Shown: piece after piece, positions 38,921-49,066 of the stretch | Layout of the letters: each line of letters opens with the position of its first letter | Position numbering within the stretch: position 1 is the first letter of the stretch | Assembly: GCA_020525365.1 (NCBI GenBank) | Contig: JAIZOF010000001.1 | Coordinates: 1-64,000, forward strand | Source of the DNA: Sulfurovum sp. | GTDB taxonomy: Bacteria; Campylobacterota; Campylobacteria; Campylobacterales; Sulfurovaceae | Direction: 5' to 3' | Length of the DNA stretch: 64,000 nt | Notes under the pieces: model-generated | The model's input: the letters and a program-made list of their open reading frames with translations, nothing else | The model's database searches: none | What the model was told of the DNA's origin: nothing | Position numbers and translations under genes: made by a program

Positions 38921-39748
38921 TTACTTTTTTCTCTTGCTAATAATAAGTTTATCACTAGCTTTTTTCTTACGCGTCTTGTAACCCTTTGTTGGCATACCCC
39001 AAGGAGATACTGGATGACGACCAGAGTTGGTTTTACCCTCACCACCACCATGTGGATGATCAATTGGGTTCATTGCAGAACCACGTGTCTGTGGTCTAAT
39101 ACCAAGATGCCTACTTCTACCTGCTTTACCAATAACAATATTAGAAAAGTCTTCATTGCCAACAGTACCAATGGTTGCAAGACACTCACCAAGGATATAT
39201 CTCATTTCGCCAGAAGGCAGTCTAAGAGAGACATACTTTCCATCTCTACCCATAATCTGTGCATAACCACCAGCAGATCTTGCAATCTGTCCACCATGAC
39301 CTGGGCTCATTTCAATATTATGTACCAATGTACCCACTGGAATATTTTTTAGTTTCATTGCATTGCCAGTCTTAATATCAAGCCCTGCTTCTGCAGACAT
39401 AATCTTATCCCCAACTTGTAACCCTTTTGGCTGAAGGATATATCTTCTGTCACCATCTGTGTACTTGACAAGACAGATTCTACAGTTTCTATATGGATCA
39501 TACTCAATTGTTGCAACTGTACCCTCTACACCAAACTTATTTCTTTTAAAGTCAATAATTCTGTAGAGTTTTTTTGCGCCTGCTTCTCTGTGACGAGAAG
39601 TAATCCTACCGTTACTATTTCTACCTGCAGATCTAGGAAGATTCTTTAGTAGAGCCCTAACACTTGCTTTGGCAGTAATGTCCCCACTGTCAAGGTTAGT
39701 CATGTAACGACGGGAAGGTGTAGTTGGTTTATATGTTTTAATTGCCAT
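38921..39748 (-). CDS. rplB: Ribosomal protein L2
   Basis: 275-residue 50S protein near the peptidyl-transferase centre. It begins [16 protein letters not shown] and has the signature [18 protein letters not shown]. Confidence 0.97.
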   Translation of the reverse strand: MAIKTYKPTTPSRRYMTNLDSGDITAKASVRALLKNLPRSAGRNSNGRITSRHREAGAKKLYRIIDFKRNKFGVEGTVATIEYDPYRNCRICLVKYTDGDRRYILQPKGLQVGDKIMSAEAGLDIKTGNAMKLKNIPVGTLVHNIEMSPGHGGQIARSAGGYAQIMGRDGKYVSLRLPSGEMRYILGECLATIGTVGNEDFSNIVIGKAGRSRHLGIRPQTRGSAMNPIDHPHGGGEGKTNSGRHPVSPWGMPTKGYKTRKKKASDKLIISKRKK

Positions 39749-39757
39749 CTTCTATCC

Positions 39758-40039
39758 TTATACCGCTAAACTTTCAATTTTTGCATCTTCAGGAAGCTTG
39801 ACATAGAATTTTTTCGTGTCAGGTCTTTTGCCTTCAATGCCTTTAAATCTTTTTACTTTACCATTCACTCTCATAGAATTTACTCTCAGTGGTGTAATGC
39901 CAAAGAACTCTTTAAAAACTTCCTTCAGGCTATTTTTAGTCATCCTTGGAGTTGTTTGAACTACAAGAATACTCTCTTCCTGAAGAGCCAAGCTCTTCTC
40001 TGTATACATAATTGATTTGATATCAGTAATATCTGCCAT
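39758..40039 (-). CDS. rplW: Ribosomal protein L23
   Basis: 93-residue 50S protein at the tunnel exit, beginning [16 protein letters not shown] and containing [15 protein letters not shown]. It sits 9 bp before rplB. Confidence 0.96.
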   Translation of the reverse strand: MADITDIKSIMYTEKSLALQEESILVVQTTPRMTKNSLKEVFKEFFGITPLRVNSMRVNGKVKRFKGIEGKRPDTKKFYVKLPEDAKIESLAV

Positions 40040-40040
40040 C

Positions 40041-40634
40041 TTAAGCCTCTTTTGTCAATTTATCAAATACAGCTTTTTCAATCACTATAGAGTGATATGC
40101 TGCTGCAAGGTAAGCGTTAAACTCATTCGCTTCAATTAAATATGCATTCTGAAGATTTCTGAATGCAAGAAATGTTTTGTCATCAATCATCTCTTTAACC
40201 ACAAGAACATCTCTTTGCTTTAAGCTATTTACAAATGCTGATGCATCTTTTGTTTTACCAGACTCAACAGTAATGCTATCTGTTACAAAAAGAGTGTCAT
40301 TCGCTGCTTTTTCAGCCAATGCATGATAAAGTGCAAGTTTTTTCTGCTTTTTATTAACCTTCAGATCATAGTTTCTATTGGTACTTGGACCAAATGCAAC
40401 ACCACCGCCTACAAAGATAGGAGATCTTTTTGAACCTGCCCTTGCACGTCCTCCACCTTTTTGAGCCCATGGCTTCTTACCGCCACCTCTTACTGCAGAC
40501 CTATTTTTTGTCTGTGCTGTATTTGCCCTGAGTCCTGATGCATACGCTTTACAATAGAGGTAAAGATTATGTGGGTGAACCTCAAGAAACGCCTGTGGAA
40601 GGTTAGTTGTCTTAATAGTTGTTACTTTACTCAT
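40041..40634 (-). CDS. rplD: Ribosomal protein L4
   Basis: 197-residue 50S protein with the loop motif [19 protein letters not shown]. In some bacteria L4 also controls the S10 operon; no such site was matched here. It overlaps rplC by 4 bp. Confidence 0.97.
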   Translation of the reverse strand: MSKVTTIKTTNLPQAFLEVHPHNLYLYCKAYASGLRANTAQTKNRSAVRGGGKKPWAQKGGGRARAGSKRSPIFVGGGVAFGPSTNRNYDLKVNKKQKKLALYHALAEKAANDTLFVTDSITVESGKTKDASAFVNSLKQRDVLVVKEMIDDKTFLAFRNLQNAYLIEANEFNAYLAAAYHSIVIEKAVFDKLTKEA

Positions 40635-41212
40635 TTAACGATCCTTACCAATCCTCTGGCACCACTATGACCAGGAATTGAACCTTTTAGTACTAAGATG
40701 CCATTCTCAGCATCGAATGAAATAACTTCATTTTTGACTGTGACTTTAGTGTTTCCATACTGTCCAGGCATTTTTTTCCCTTTTTGTACACGCCCTGGCC
40801 ACTCAGCATTACCAATAGAACCGATACGTCTACCAAATCTATGTCCGTGAGATCCTGGTCCACCACCAAATCCATGACGCTTCATACCGCCTTGGAAACC
40901 TCTACCCTTTGTATTGAGTGATGTTTTAACCGTAGCTGCTTCTGCCAATGGTGCAAGACTAAGATCTCCTGCTTCAGTACCCTCTGCCACCTCAATGGTT
41001 GTAAATTTGTTAAACTCTTTAGAGATTCCAAACTTTGTCTGTTGACCTTCAATTGCTTTATTAATCTTCTTAGAAGAGTTATATGCCACAAGTGCTTTTC
41101 CGTCTTCTCTGACTTCACACACTTTTATATCAATGACCTTAAGAAGCGTAACAGGAACACTTGGTACGTCAACTGTTCTGCTCATACCAATTTTTTCTAC
41201 AATAAATTCCAT
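40631..41212 (-). CDS. rplC: Ribosomal protein L3
   Basis: 193-residue 50S protein with the signature [18 protein letters not shown] and a C-terminal [13 protein letters not shown]. It sits 9 bp after rpsJ. Confidence 0.97.
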   Translation of the reverse strand: MEFIVEKIGMSRTVDVPSVPVTLLKVIDIKVCEVREDGKALVAYNSSKKINKAIEGQQTKFGISKEFNKFTTIEVAEGTEAGDLSLAPLAEAATVKTSLNTKGRGFQGGMKRHGFGGGPGSHGHRFGRRIGSIGNAEWPGRVQKGKKMPGQYGNTKVTVKNEVISFDAENGILVLKGSIPGHSGARGLVRIVK

Positions 41213-41221
41213 CCTCTACTC

Positions 41222-41533
41222 CTACTTATCCATTGATCTAATTTCAACTTCAATCTCAGGTGCAAGATCCAGTTTCATCAGTGAATCGATGGTATCTGAA
41301 GTCGCTGAAACGATGTCGATCATTCTTCCATGAATACGAATCTCAAACTGTTCGCGAGAATCTTTATTCACGTGTGGTGATTTGAGTACAGTATAACGCT
41401 TAATCTTAGTAGGCATTGGAATTGGGCCCCTAATCTCAGCACCTGTACGCTTGACTGCATCCACAATGGCAGCAACTGATCTGTCTAACACACGGTGATC
41501 ATAAGCCTTAAGCTTCAATCTAATCTTTTCCAT
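41222..41533 (-). CDS. rpsJ: Ribosomal protein S10
   Basis: 103-residue 30S protein beginning [19 protein letters not shown], with the signature [13 protein letters not shown]. It is the first gene of the cluster, with AAAGGGTAAAA upstream. Confidence 0.97.
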   Translation of the reverse strand: MEKIRLKLKAYDHRVLDRSVAAIVDAVKRTGAEIRGPIPMPTKIKRYTVLKSPHVNKDSREQFEIRIHGRMIDIVSATSDTIDSLMKLDLAPEIEVEIRSMDK

Positions 41534-41623
41534 TTTTACCCTTTAAAGAACTCGTTAGCAGAGCAAAGCTCAGGTGCCTAAACACAGGGCGTAACACCCC
41601 CTAACCTATTTTTAGGAACGCGA

Positions 41624-41652
41624 ATTATATCTAAACTTTTCAAAAGAGACAA
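41624..41652 (-). promoter_or_regulatory. Promoter of the S10 cluster
   Basis: Minus-strand TTGTCT (41647-41652) and TATAAT (41624-41629) are separated by 17 bp. The predicted start gives a leader of about 85 nt before rpsJ. Confidence 0.65.
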
Positions 41653-41671
41653 TGGTTTTTAGTCCATTTGT

Positions 41672-41679
41672 GATACAAT
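41672..41679 (+). promoter_or_regulatory. Extended -10 box before the ATPase gene
   Basis: TGATACAAT (extended -10) lies about 45 nt before the GTG start, back to back with the S10 promoter. Confidence 0.45.
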
Positions 41680-41725
41680 ATATAAATTTATTTCCTTATT
41701 AAAAGGAAACTTTGGAGTATTTAAG

Positions 41726-42619
41726 GTGGATTTACTCGAGTACTATCATGAACATTTACCGCAAAATAGTAGCTACATAATAAGAAAAACACTTATCCCA
41801 AATATGGGAGATGTGAACCTTTATGGTGCTAGGGGCTGTGGCAAGACTGCACTCATACTTGACTACCTTTATGCATATGAAGAAAAAGCTCTCTACATCG
41901 ACTTAGAGGATCCAAATCTTATCCTCAATACTTTTGATACTCTGCCACTACAGGCATTCATAAAGGAGTATCATATTAAAGTACTCATTCTTGACCATTA
42001 TGAAGAGGGAATGCTTGAAACTTTTCCAACTATTAATCGTCTCATACTACTTAGTCGTATACCAGTACAACAGGAGCGTTTTACACCTGTGCAACTCTTC
42101 CCACTTGACTATGAAGAGTTTCTTGCTTTCGAGCATGGTAGGTCAACAACCATTGCACTTAACCACTTTCTTAAAGCCGGTACATTGCCCAACATGGCAC
42201 AACACAAAACCAATACCACCCTTGTAATGAAGCAATTTTTTCAGCAGCAGTTCTCTCCTAATGAACAGTCACTCATTCTTATTCTTGCACGCTACAATGC
42301 CCAACCTATGACCATCCACCAGATCTACAGTTTCACCAAAGAGCATTTTCGTATCTCTAAAGATTTTGTCTATAGTGCCATAAAACGCTTTCAAGAGGAG
42401 GGGCTAATCTACTTTATCAATAATGCTATCAAGCGTAGTGGAAAAAAGATGGTCATGTATGACTTTGCCTTTGTAAAGTATCTCACTGCTGGACAACCTT
42501 TTTGTAGCTTTTACGATCTTGCTCTCTGTTGTGTACAGGTGGTTTTCATGTTTCATGGATTTAGTGAGCCTTGGGCTATTTTCTCTAAGGTCTTTCATAG
42601 TATACTATTCTCATTGTAA
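41726..42619 (+). CDS. AAA_14-type P-loop ATPase, C-terminus disrupted
   Basis: The first ~260 residues form a P-loop ATPase of the AAA_14/DUF4143-like group. Walker A is GARGCGKTAL near residue 35, a Walker-B-like LILDHYE lies near 87, and a winged-helix-like C-terminal part contains HFRISKDFVYSAIKRFQEEG. The start is GTG with TTTGGAG 8 nt upstream. From about 42500 the reading frame enters a Phe/Cys-rich tail that does not belong to the family. An inverted, noisy copy of 42365-42500 at 63.7 kb continues differently (a frame reading roughly PTDTMIALTLL). The true 3' end is therefore probably not shown here. Confidence 0.7.
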   Translation: MDLLEYYHEHLPQNSSYIIRKTLIPNMGDVNLYGARGCGKTALILDYLYAYEEKALYIDLEDPNLILNTFDTLPLQAFIKEYHIKVLILDHYEEGMLETFPTINRLILLSRIPVQQERFTPVQLFPLDYEEFLAFEHGRSTTIALNHFLKAGTLPNMAQHKTNTTLVMKQFFQQQFSPNEQSLILILARYNAQPMTIHQIYSFTKEHFRISKDFVYSAIKRFQEEGLIYFINNAIKRSGKKMVMYDFAFVKYLTAGQPFCSFYDLALCCVQVVFMFHGFSEPWAIFSKVFHSILFSL

Positions 42620-43060
42620 ATCTAAACCACTTTCTAACCCAGTAATTGAACTAATCCCTCTTTAAAGTTAGCAATTTCAACCTATTTATTTTAGTCCAAA
42701 ATAAGCCAAGGTTTTGCCATGTTTTACATGGTTTTATCATTGAGTTAAAGACAGGATAGGCATATATCCGACAAAAAATAATTTTGCCTGCAATCTCGTC
42801 CTGAAAGTTATTAGTATCGGAGGAAGCTCAACAAAATAAATAAACATAAAGATTATAAAATTGATTTTTTAGATGAATAGTGTCACAAGAGGAAGAGATT
42901 ATCAGTACAAGTTTATTGTGTTCGATTTTATATCGTGACAAAAGGTTATTGAGGAAATATTGCTTTTTTTTCATGATCTACGCAGAAGTTAAATTGTTCT
43001 TGATGCAATAATGAATCTCCTGCTTTGCTTTGGTAAAAGAGATATTGGATATCTCATTAG
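42500..43060 (+). repeat. Left arm of a ~570-bp inverted repeat
   Basis: It matches the reverse complement of 52354-52935 over its whole length, with many 1-3 base indels between the copies. Landmarks are AATTGAACTAATC, TTTTAGTCCAAAAT, a CCATGT/ACATGG hairpin followed by TTTT, and GTCACAAGAGGAAGAGATT. There is no transposase frame and no terminal repeats, so I do not call it an IS. The two arms bracket the lectin-PPC pieces. Confidence 0.7.
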
Positions 43061-43720
43061 TGTATTCTAAGTACACACATCATTTAGATATTTCAATATA
43101 AAAAATCTTCTTCAATGGAATTATTGCTTTTATTATCGTAATTATATGGAATATTTCCTATTTTGTTAAAGTATATTTTGAAAGATGTGGAAATGACCAA
43201 AAGAATTAGCTAAAAACTTGATATTAGGCGTAAACTGGACTCATGGGAAGAAGAAACGTCGGAGGTAATGCGACTTATTAAGTTAGTTAGCCGCAGAACA
43301 ACATACAAGGATGTCAGATGTTGACAGAGTTAAAAAATAATATTATAAGTCAAGGCAGCAGCCACTTAATGTTAAAAAAAGATCAGAGTTTTACTAGGTA
43401 TAGAACTGGAACCAATGATGTGGTAAAGAGTTTTGTGTAAGCTTTTGGAGGAGATCAGGTCAGTATTAGTGCAGTTGGATATTTAAGTTCTTCTCTGGAG
43501 GCATTTGGGAAATACATTACAAGAAATTTATAGAAAAGCAGGAGGATCAAACTGATAACCTCTGTAGAACTGACAGAAGCAGACAGTAATGCAATTGAAC
43601 AAAAGGTCTTAGCAAGCAAGAAGTATGTGAAAACTGGGATCAATACCATTATTGAAAAATGAATTTAAAGAAAATGTGGGAACAGGAGTTACTAAGTTAT
43701 CCTAACGAAATAGGAGGCTT
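43061..43720. other. Indel-rich stretch, gene content unresolved
   Basis: No reading frame stays open. Short plus-strand runs around 43555-43650 (VELTEADSNAIEQKV) faintly resemble the C-terminus of an ATP synthase delta subunit, but this is too weak to name. The right edge at 43721 is a sharp junction to a clean block also found at 47764 and 49098. Confidence 0.4.
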
Positions 43721-45086
43721 CAAAATGAGACACAAGTACATAACTGCCAGCCAGTAAAGCACTACTGTGTTTTACTTTCACATAGTATGTTCCAGCTGTG
43801 ACACTTTTTGAGATTTTAAAGTTACTATAGGCTGAACCATTATCATCAGATGCAATCTGATGACCATTTGCATTCAAAAGAGTTCCGTATGTATCTGTTA
43901 AGCCGGTTGTCTTTACAACCAGTGTTCCTCTACTGTGGATTTGGATTTTAAAGAAATCTACATCCCCATCTACTTCAATGCGCCCCTGCGTTGTACTGTT
44001 TGGATTGATGGGTTTTGCTGTACTTCTGGTATTGCCATAATCATCAGATATAAACTGAGAAATAAGCGTATAATAACCAATTGATGAAGCACTACTGTGT
44101 TTTACTTTCACATAGTATGTTCCAGTTGAGACACTTTTTAAGATTCTAAAGTTACTATAGGTTGAACCATTATCATCAGATGCAATCTGATGACCATTTG
44201 CATTCAAAAGAGTTCCGTATGTATCTGTTAAGCCGGTTGTCTTTACAACCAGTGTTCCACTACTGGGGATTCGGATTTTAAAGAAATCTACATCCCCGGC
44301 TACTTCAATGCGCCCTTGTGTTGTACTGTTTGGATTGATAGATGTTGCTGCAATTCTACTACTGGTATGATCATCAGGCACAAAATGAGACACAAGCGCA
44401 TAAGAACCAATTCCTGTAGGACTATGATGTCTCACTTTCGCATAGTATGTCCCAGCTGTGACACTTATTGAGATTCTAAAGTTATGACCTGAACCACTGT
44501 TGTCATCCAATGCAAGCTGGGCACCGCTTCCGCCTAAAAGGGATCCATATGTATCTGTTGAGCCAGTTGTATTGATAATTAATGTTCCTCTTTTTCCACT
44601 AGGGATTATGATTTTAAAATAATCTCCACTTCCAGCTGCTTCAATACGCCCCCGTGTTGTACTTTTGAGAGCTATGGGTGTTGCTGTATTGTTACCATGA
44701 TCATCAGAACCACCTGTTCTAGGCGATGGTATATAAAATTTTTGATTGATGCCACCATGACAACGCCATAAAATAAGATCTGTTCTGTTTCCCCCATGAA
44801 CATCTAAACATTTATGAGAAGCAATATGTAAAAACCGTTTTGTTTTATCAAGATAAGAGAATATTTGTTCTGCACTATTTGGTTGACACCGAGTATATGT
44901 TATTTTTGATCCATTACTATATGATTGGGCAGTTAAACACTTATTGGTTGAAGGGTCTCTTAGTGACCTGTTTGAAGTATAGATCAATAACTGATTTGCA
45001 CTTGAAGCATTACACGTTCGTTTTTTAGCATAGTCCCCAACGTTGGTGATGCATCCCCCACCAAATGCACGTGTAGATACTTTCAA
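43692..45086 (-). pseudogene. Lectin-PPC protein fragment (piece A)
   Basis: Open minus-strand frame of 464 codons without a genuine start or end. It begins inside a ricin-B-type lectin domain (STRAFGGGCITN to YIPSPRTGG, about 135 residues, with QxF/QxW-like repeats NQLLIY, EQIFSY and NQKFYI), then three PPC domains of ~100 residues each with GDxDxFKI...GTYYVKVKH cores. Bases 43721-44691 look identical to 47764-48734 and 49098-50068, and 44692-45081 to 51423-51812. Both ends run into unrelated noisy sequence, so this is a mosaic piece rather than a gene. Confidence 0.7.
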
Positions 45087-45340
45087 ATGATTATATAGAT
45101 GGGCTTGTTGCTATTAAGTGTTTAGATGAGGGTGTGGATATTCCAAGTGTTGAGTGCATTCATCTTGGCAAGCAGTTCCTAATCCAAGAGTTTATTATTC
45201 AACGAAGAGAGACGAGTGCTTAGACAAGTAAAGAAACTAATTAAAAAATTTGCATATATTTATGACTTCTTAGTCATACCAAACCCAGAAAAAGATAATC
45301 TCTTGATCCGGAACCTATAAAAATGGAGAGAAACTATCTT
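45082..45340 (+). pseudogene. Helicase fragment (superfamily 2), indel-rich
   Basis: Translating the plus strand with frame changes gives VAIKCLDEGVDIPS, then FIIQRRE, then a run like PRKR/LDPEPIKMERNYLEK. These match helicase motifs V and VI of DEAD/ResIII-type proteins. Only about 80 residues are present and at least four frameshifts are needed. It is inserted between two lectin-PPC pieces at sharp edges. Confidence 0.5.
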
Positions 45341-46014
45341 GAAAAAGATATACCTTGTGTTTGACCTGCTTGGGTAGGTGTAAAACGAGATATCAGTGAA
45401 TAAGGACCAGTTGCCGCAGAAGAATGGAGTTTCACTTTTACATAATACGTTCCAGCTGTCACCCTTTTTGAAATTCTAAAGTTACGGCCTGAACCACCAT
45501 TATCATCTAATGCAATTTGATCCCAGTTTGCATTTAAAAGGTATCCAACTGTATCTGTTGGTCCAGTTGTATGAACAACCAATGTTCCTGTACTAGGGAT
45601 TCCAATTCTAAAGTAATCGTTATCCCTGGCTATTTGAAGACGTCCTGGTGTTGTACTATTTGGGTTGATGGCTGTTGCTGTATACACGTAACCGCCATGA
45701 TCAGATTCAAGGCTTATATCTAACCAATACGTACCAATTCCCGAAGAAGAAGGGTGTTTTACTCTCACATAATATGTTCCAGCCGCTACACTTCTTATGA
45801 TTAAAAAATTATGACCTGAACCACCATTGTTATCTGCTGCAATTTGACTACCATCTGCATTGTAAAGGTATCCAACTGTATCTGTTTGTCCAAGTGTCTG
45901 GATCATCAATATGCCTGTACGAGGCATTACAACTTTAAACCAATCCTCATCTCCAGCGACTTCAATGCTTCCTGATATTCTACCGTTCAGCCTTGTGGTT
46001 GTTGCTGCATTCAT
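45334..46014 (-). pseudogene. Lectin-PPC C-terminal fragment (piece B)
   Basis: Clean minus-strand frame of 226 codons holding two PPC domains (GDEDWFKVVM... and RDNDYFRIGI...) and a C-terminal tail ending TQAGQTQGISFSR. Bases 45697-46032 match 50416-50751. It looks like the true C-terminus of the gene whose N-terminal parts are at 51128-52309: a noisy plus-strand relative at 55.8-56.44 kb has the two parts in this order. The first Met is only an internal codon. Confidence 0.65.
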
Positions 46015-46032
46015 ACTATTGCCATGATCATC

Positions 46033-46789
46033 TATAGATAGTCCTAAAACGATATGAATAAAATTTTAAGCAAAAGAATTAAAGAAGTATTTCTTTTTGA
46101 TGAGGAAGCAATGATGATAAGTTAACTAGACCGGAAGATAAAGATATGAAGATGGTATTAAAAAATATTATGGGGATTACTATCTGTAGAAAAGGGATTA
46201 AACACACAAGAAGCTAAAAATACGAGCTGGTGGATAAAATAAAATTCAGAAGGTGAAGTTTCTCCATATGAAAGAAGAAGATGGGCTTATTACCAGAACT
46301 AGATGAATATAAAATTAAACTAAAAAATAATAAACAGAAAGAGAACCAAACTTGCTGAGAAAGAAAAAGTTCCAGATGAATTAAAAAGTGTTGAAGAGCG
46401 AAAAAACATGAAAAGCTGAAAATTGAAAGGAGACTGCCTTAGAAGAGTATAATTTTGAATATCAGAATTAATTGAAAGAAAAAGGTCTTATAAGCAAAAA
46501 GGCATATCTCGCTTCTTTCAAGTGACTTAGTACTTTGAAAATGCATCAGTTTAGATGAAAAAGAAAAGAGGTGAACTGCCGTCAGGTATTCGGGAACCAG
46601 TTTACATACAGAGATCTCTCGTGATTGCCACATATGTGTGCATCTTTAGTTAAGGAGATGTTCATGTGGAGCATCTGAAAGTCTTTTCGCAAATGTTTGA
46701 AGAAAAAGTGTCGAAGATGGATTCTAAGATTGAATTGCTTTTACAGATAAAATGTCAGATGTGAAAAAACTTAAAGAAAAGCTTTTAAC
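46033..46789. other. Indel-rich stretch, unidentified
   Basis: No open frame. Fragments on the plus strand are Lys/Glu-rich (for example KSVEERKNM and KEKRGELPSGI) and resemble a coiled-coil or nuclease-associated protein, but I cannot name it. Both edges abut clean lectin-PPC blocks. Confidence 0.35.
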
Positions 46790-47110
46790 AGCAATATGTA
46801 AAAACCGTTTTGTTTTATCAAGATAAGAGAATATTTGTTCTGCACTATTTGGTTGACACCGAGTATATGTTATTTTTGATCCATTACTATATGATTGGGC
46901 AGTTAAACACTTATTGGTTGAAGGGTCTCTTAGTGACCTGTTTGAAGTATAGATCAATAACTGATTTGCACTTGAAGCATTACACGTTCGTTTTTTAGCA
47001 TAGTCCCCAACGTTGGTGATGCATCCCCCACCAAATGCACGTGTAGATACTGGAGAAGCATATGTTTGTGTTACTATAAAAAACAGCAACAATCCTATAA
47101 CCTTTTTCAT
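46724..47110 (-). pseudogene. Lectin-PPC N-terminal fragment (piece C)
   Basis: It has the ATG at 47108-47110 with AAGGGGGA upstream, a signal peptide (MKKVIGLLLFFIVTQTYAS), then about 90 residues of the ricin-type lectin domain, broken off at 46790 where noise begins. Bases 46790-47154 match 51989-52353. It retains the family leader and promoter at 47141-47225. Confidence 0.7.
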
Positions 47111-47140
47111 CAAAATCCCCCTTACTTAATTAATTTTATG

Positions 47141-47225
47141 ATTAGTACTGTTATTACAATACACCCTTAGATAAACATACCATTGTACCACAAGCAAAAC
47201 GGCAATAATCTTACAAAATAAATAT
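47141..47225 (-). promoter_or_regulatory. Conserved leader and promoter of the lectin-PPC family
   Basis: On the minus strand TTGCCGTTTTGCTTGTGG precedes TACAAT (47182-47187, with TG three bases before), then TTTATCTAAGGGTGTATTGT. The same string, with small changes, stands before the plus-strand genes at 53968 and, less clearly, 56711 and 60202. There is no strong -35 box. Confidence 0.55.
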
Positions 47226-47228
47226 GTT

Positions 47229-47282
47229 CAGTGGAAGTACCAAGGAAGTCAATGGTGTTATGAAAAAACACCACTTCCACTG
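47229..47282. repeat. Nested inverted repeat at a PPC gene end
   Basis: CAGTGGAAGT (47229-47238) and ACTTCCACTG (47273-47282) are exact reverse complements. Inside them GGTGTT (47254-47259) and AACACC (47267-47272) form a second pair. It lies where the PPC frame ends early (GSGVFS, stop), so it may be a join artefact or a terminator. Confidence 0.4.
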
Positions 47283-49066
47283 GTGAAAAGAACCAATGTT
47301 CCTCCACTGGGGATTTGGATTTTAAAGTAATCTTTATCATTAGCTACTTCAATGCGCCCCTGTGTTATGCTATTTGGCTCGATGGGTGTTGCTCCACCTC
47401 TACTGTCGTCATGATCATCAGGCACAAAACGAGACACAAGCAGATAATCACCGGTTGATGAAGGGTTACGGTGTTTTACTTTCACATAATATGCTCCAGG
47501 CATCGTTATGAGCTTTGAGATTTTAAAGTTATTGCCTGAACCACTATTGTCATCAGATACAATTTCTCTGCCACTTACGCTAGAAAGGTATCCTTGTGTA
47601 TCTGTTGTTCCAGATGTATATATAATTAATTTTCCTCCTCCGTCAGGGACTCGGATTTCAAAGTAATCTTCATCCCCAGCAAAGTCAATGCGCCCCCGTG
47701 TTGTACTGTTTAGGTCTATGGATGTTGCCAGACTTCTGCTGTCACCATGATCATCATCAGATACAAAATGAGACACAAGTACATAACTGCCAGCCAGTAA
47801 AGCACTACTGTGTTTTACTTTCACATAGTATGTTCCAGCTGTGACACTTTTTGAGATTTTAAAGTTACTATAGGCTGAACCATTATCATCAGATGCAATC
47901 TGATGACCATTTGCATTCAAAAGAGTTCCGTATGTATCTGTTAAGCCGGTTGTCTTTACAACCAGTGTTCCTCTACTGTGGATTTGGATTTTAAAGAAAT
48001 CTACATCCCCATCTACTTCAATGCGCCCCTGCGTTGTACTGTTTGGATTGATGGGTTTTGCTGTACTTCTGGTATTGCCATAATCATCAGATATAAACTG
48101 AGAAATAAGCGTATAATAACCAATTGATGAAGCACTACTGTGTTTTACTTTCACATAGTATGTTCCAGTTGAGACACTTTTTAAGATTCTAAAGTTACTA
48201 TAGGTTGAACCATTATCATCAGATGCAATCTGATGACCATTTGCATTCAAAAGAGTTCCGTATGTATCTGTTAAGCCGGTTGTCTTTACAACCAGTGTTC
48301 CACTACTGGGGATTCGGATTTTAAAGAAATCTACATCCCCGGCTACTTCAATGCGCCCTTGTGTTGTACTGTTTGGATTGATAGATGTTGCTGCAATTCT
48401 ACTACTGGTATGATCATCAGGCACAAAATGAGACACAAGCGCATAAGAACCAATTCCTGTAGGACTATGATGTCTCACTTTCGCATAGTATGTCCCAGCT
48501 GTGACACTTATTGAGATTCTAAAGTTATGACCTGAACCACTGTTGTCATCCAATGCAAGCTGGGCACCGCTTCCGCCTAAAAGGGATCCATATGTATCTG
48601 TTGAGCCAGTTGTATTGATAATTAATGTTCCTCTTTTTCCACTAGGGATTATGATTTTAAAATAATCTCCACTTCCAGCTGCTTCAATACGCCCCCGTGT
48701 TGTACTTTTGAGAGCTATGGGTGTTGCTGTATTGACATTATATCCATAATCATTGGGTATAAAATGAGATACAAGTGCATAAATACCTGTTCCCGTAGTA
48801 CCACTGTGTCTCACTTTTACATAGTATGTTCCAGCCACTGTGATGAACTTTGAGATTTTAAAGTTATGGTTCGAACTACTTATATTATCATTGGATGCAA
48901 GCTGGACACCACTTGCATTGTAAAGATATCCTTTTGTATCTGTGGTGTCAGTTGTCTCTACAACCAGTGTTCCGGTACGAGGGATTACGATTTTAAACCA
49001 ATCTACGTCCCCAACTTTATTAATATGTCCTAATGTTGTGCTGTTTAGGTCTATGGATGTTGCTGT
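47258..49066 (-). pseudogene. PPC-repeat protein piece, 3' part (piece D)
   Basis: Open minus-strand frame with six PPC domains (about 100 residues each). Each has a GD-D-F/Y-F/K start, a GTL/LVV...TDT-G core and a YYVKVxH end. The frame has no start: at 49066 it meets the second copy of a 1334-bp duplication in a different frame. Removing one duplicate would join it to the frame above and give about 791 residues. The 3' end breaks in mid-domain at 47258. Confidence 0.65.
47733..49066. repeat. 1334-bp tandem duplication, first copy
   Basis: It appears base-for-base equal to 49067-50400 and abuts it exactly, head to tail. The length is not a multiple of three, so the join shifts the reading frame. 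The unit spans four PPC domains and parts of neighbouring ones. Confidence 0.85.

Noticed and set aside
43550-43650. ATP synthase delta subunit (atpH) fragment
   Set aside because: The resemblance is limited to about 20 residues in a frame-broken stretch, and no other atp gene is nearby.
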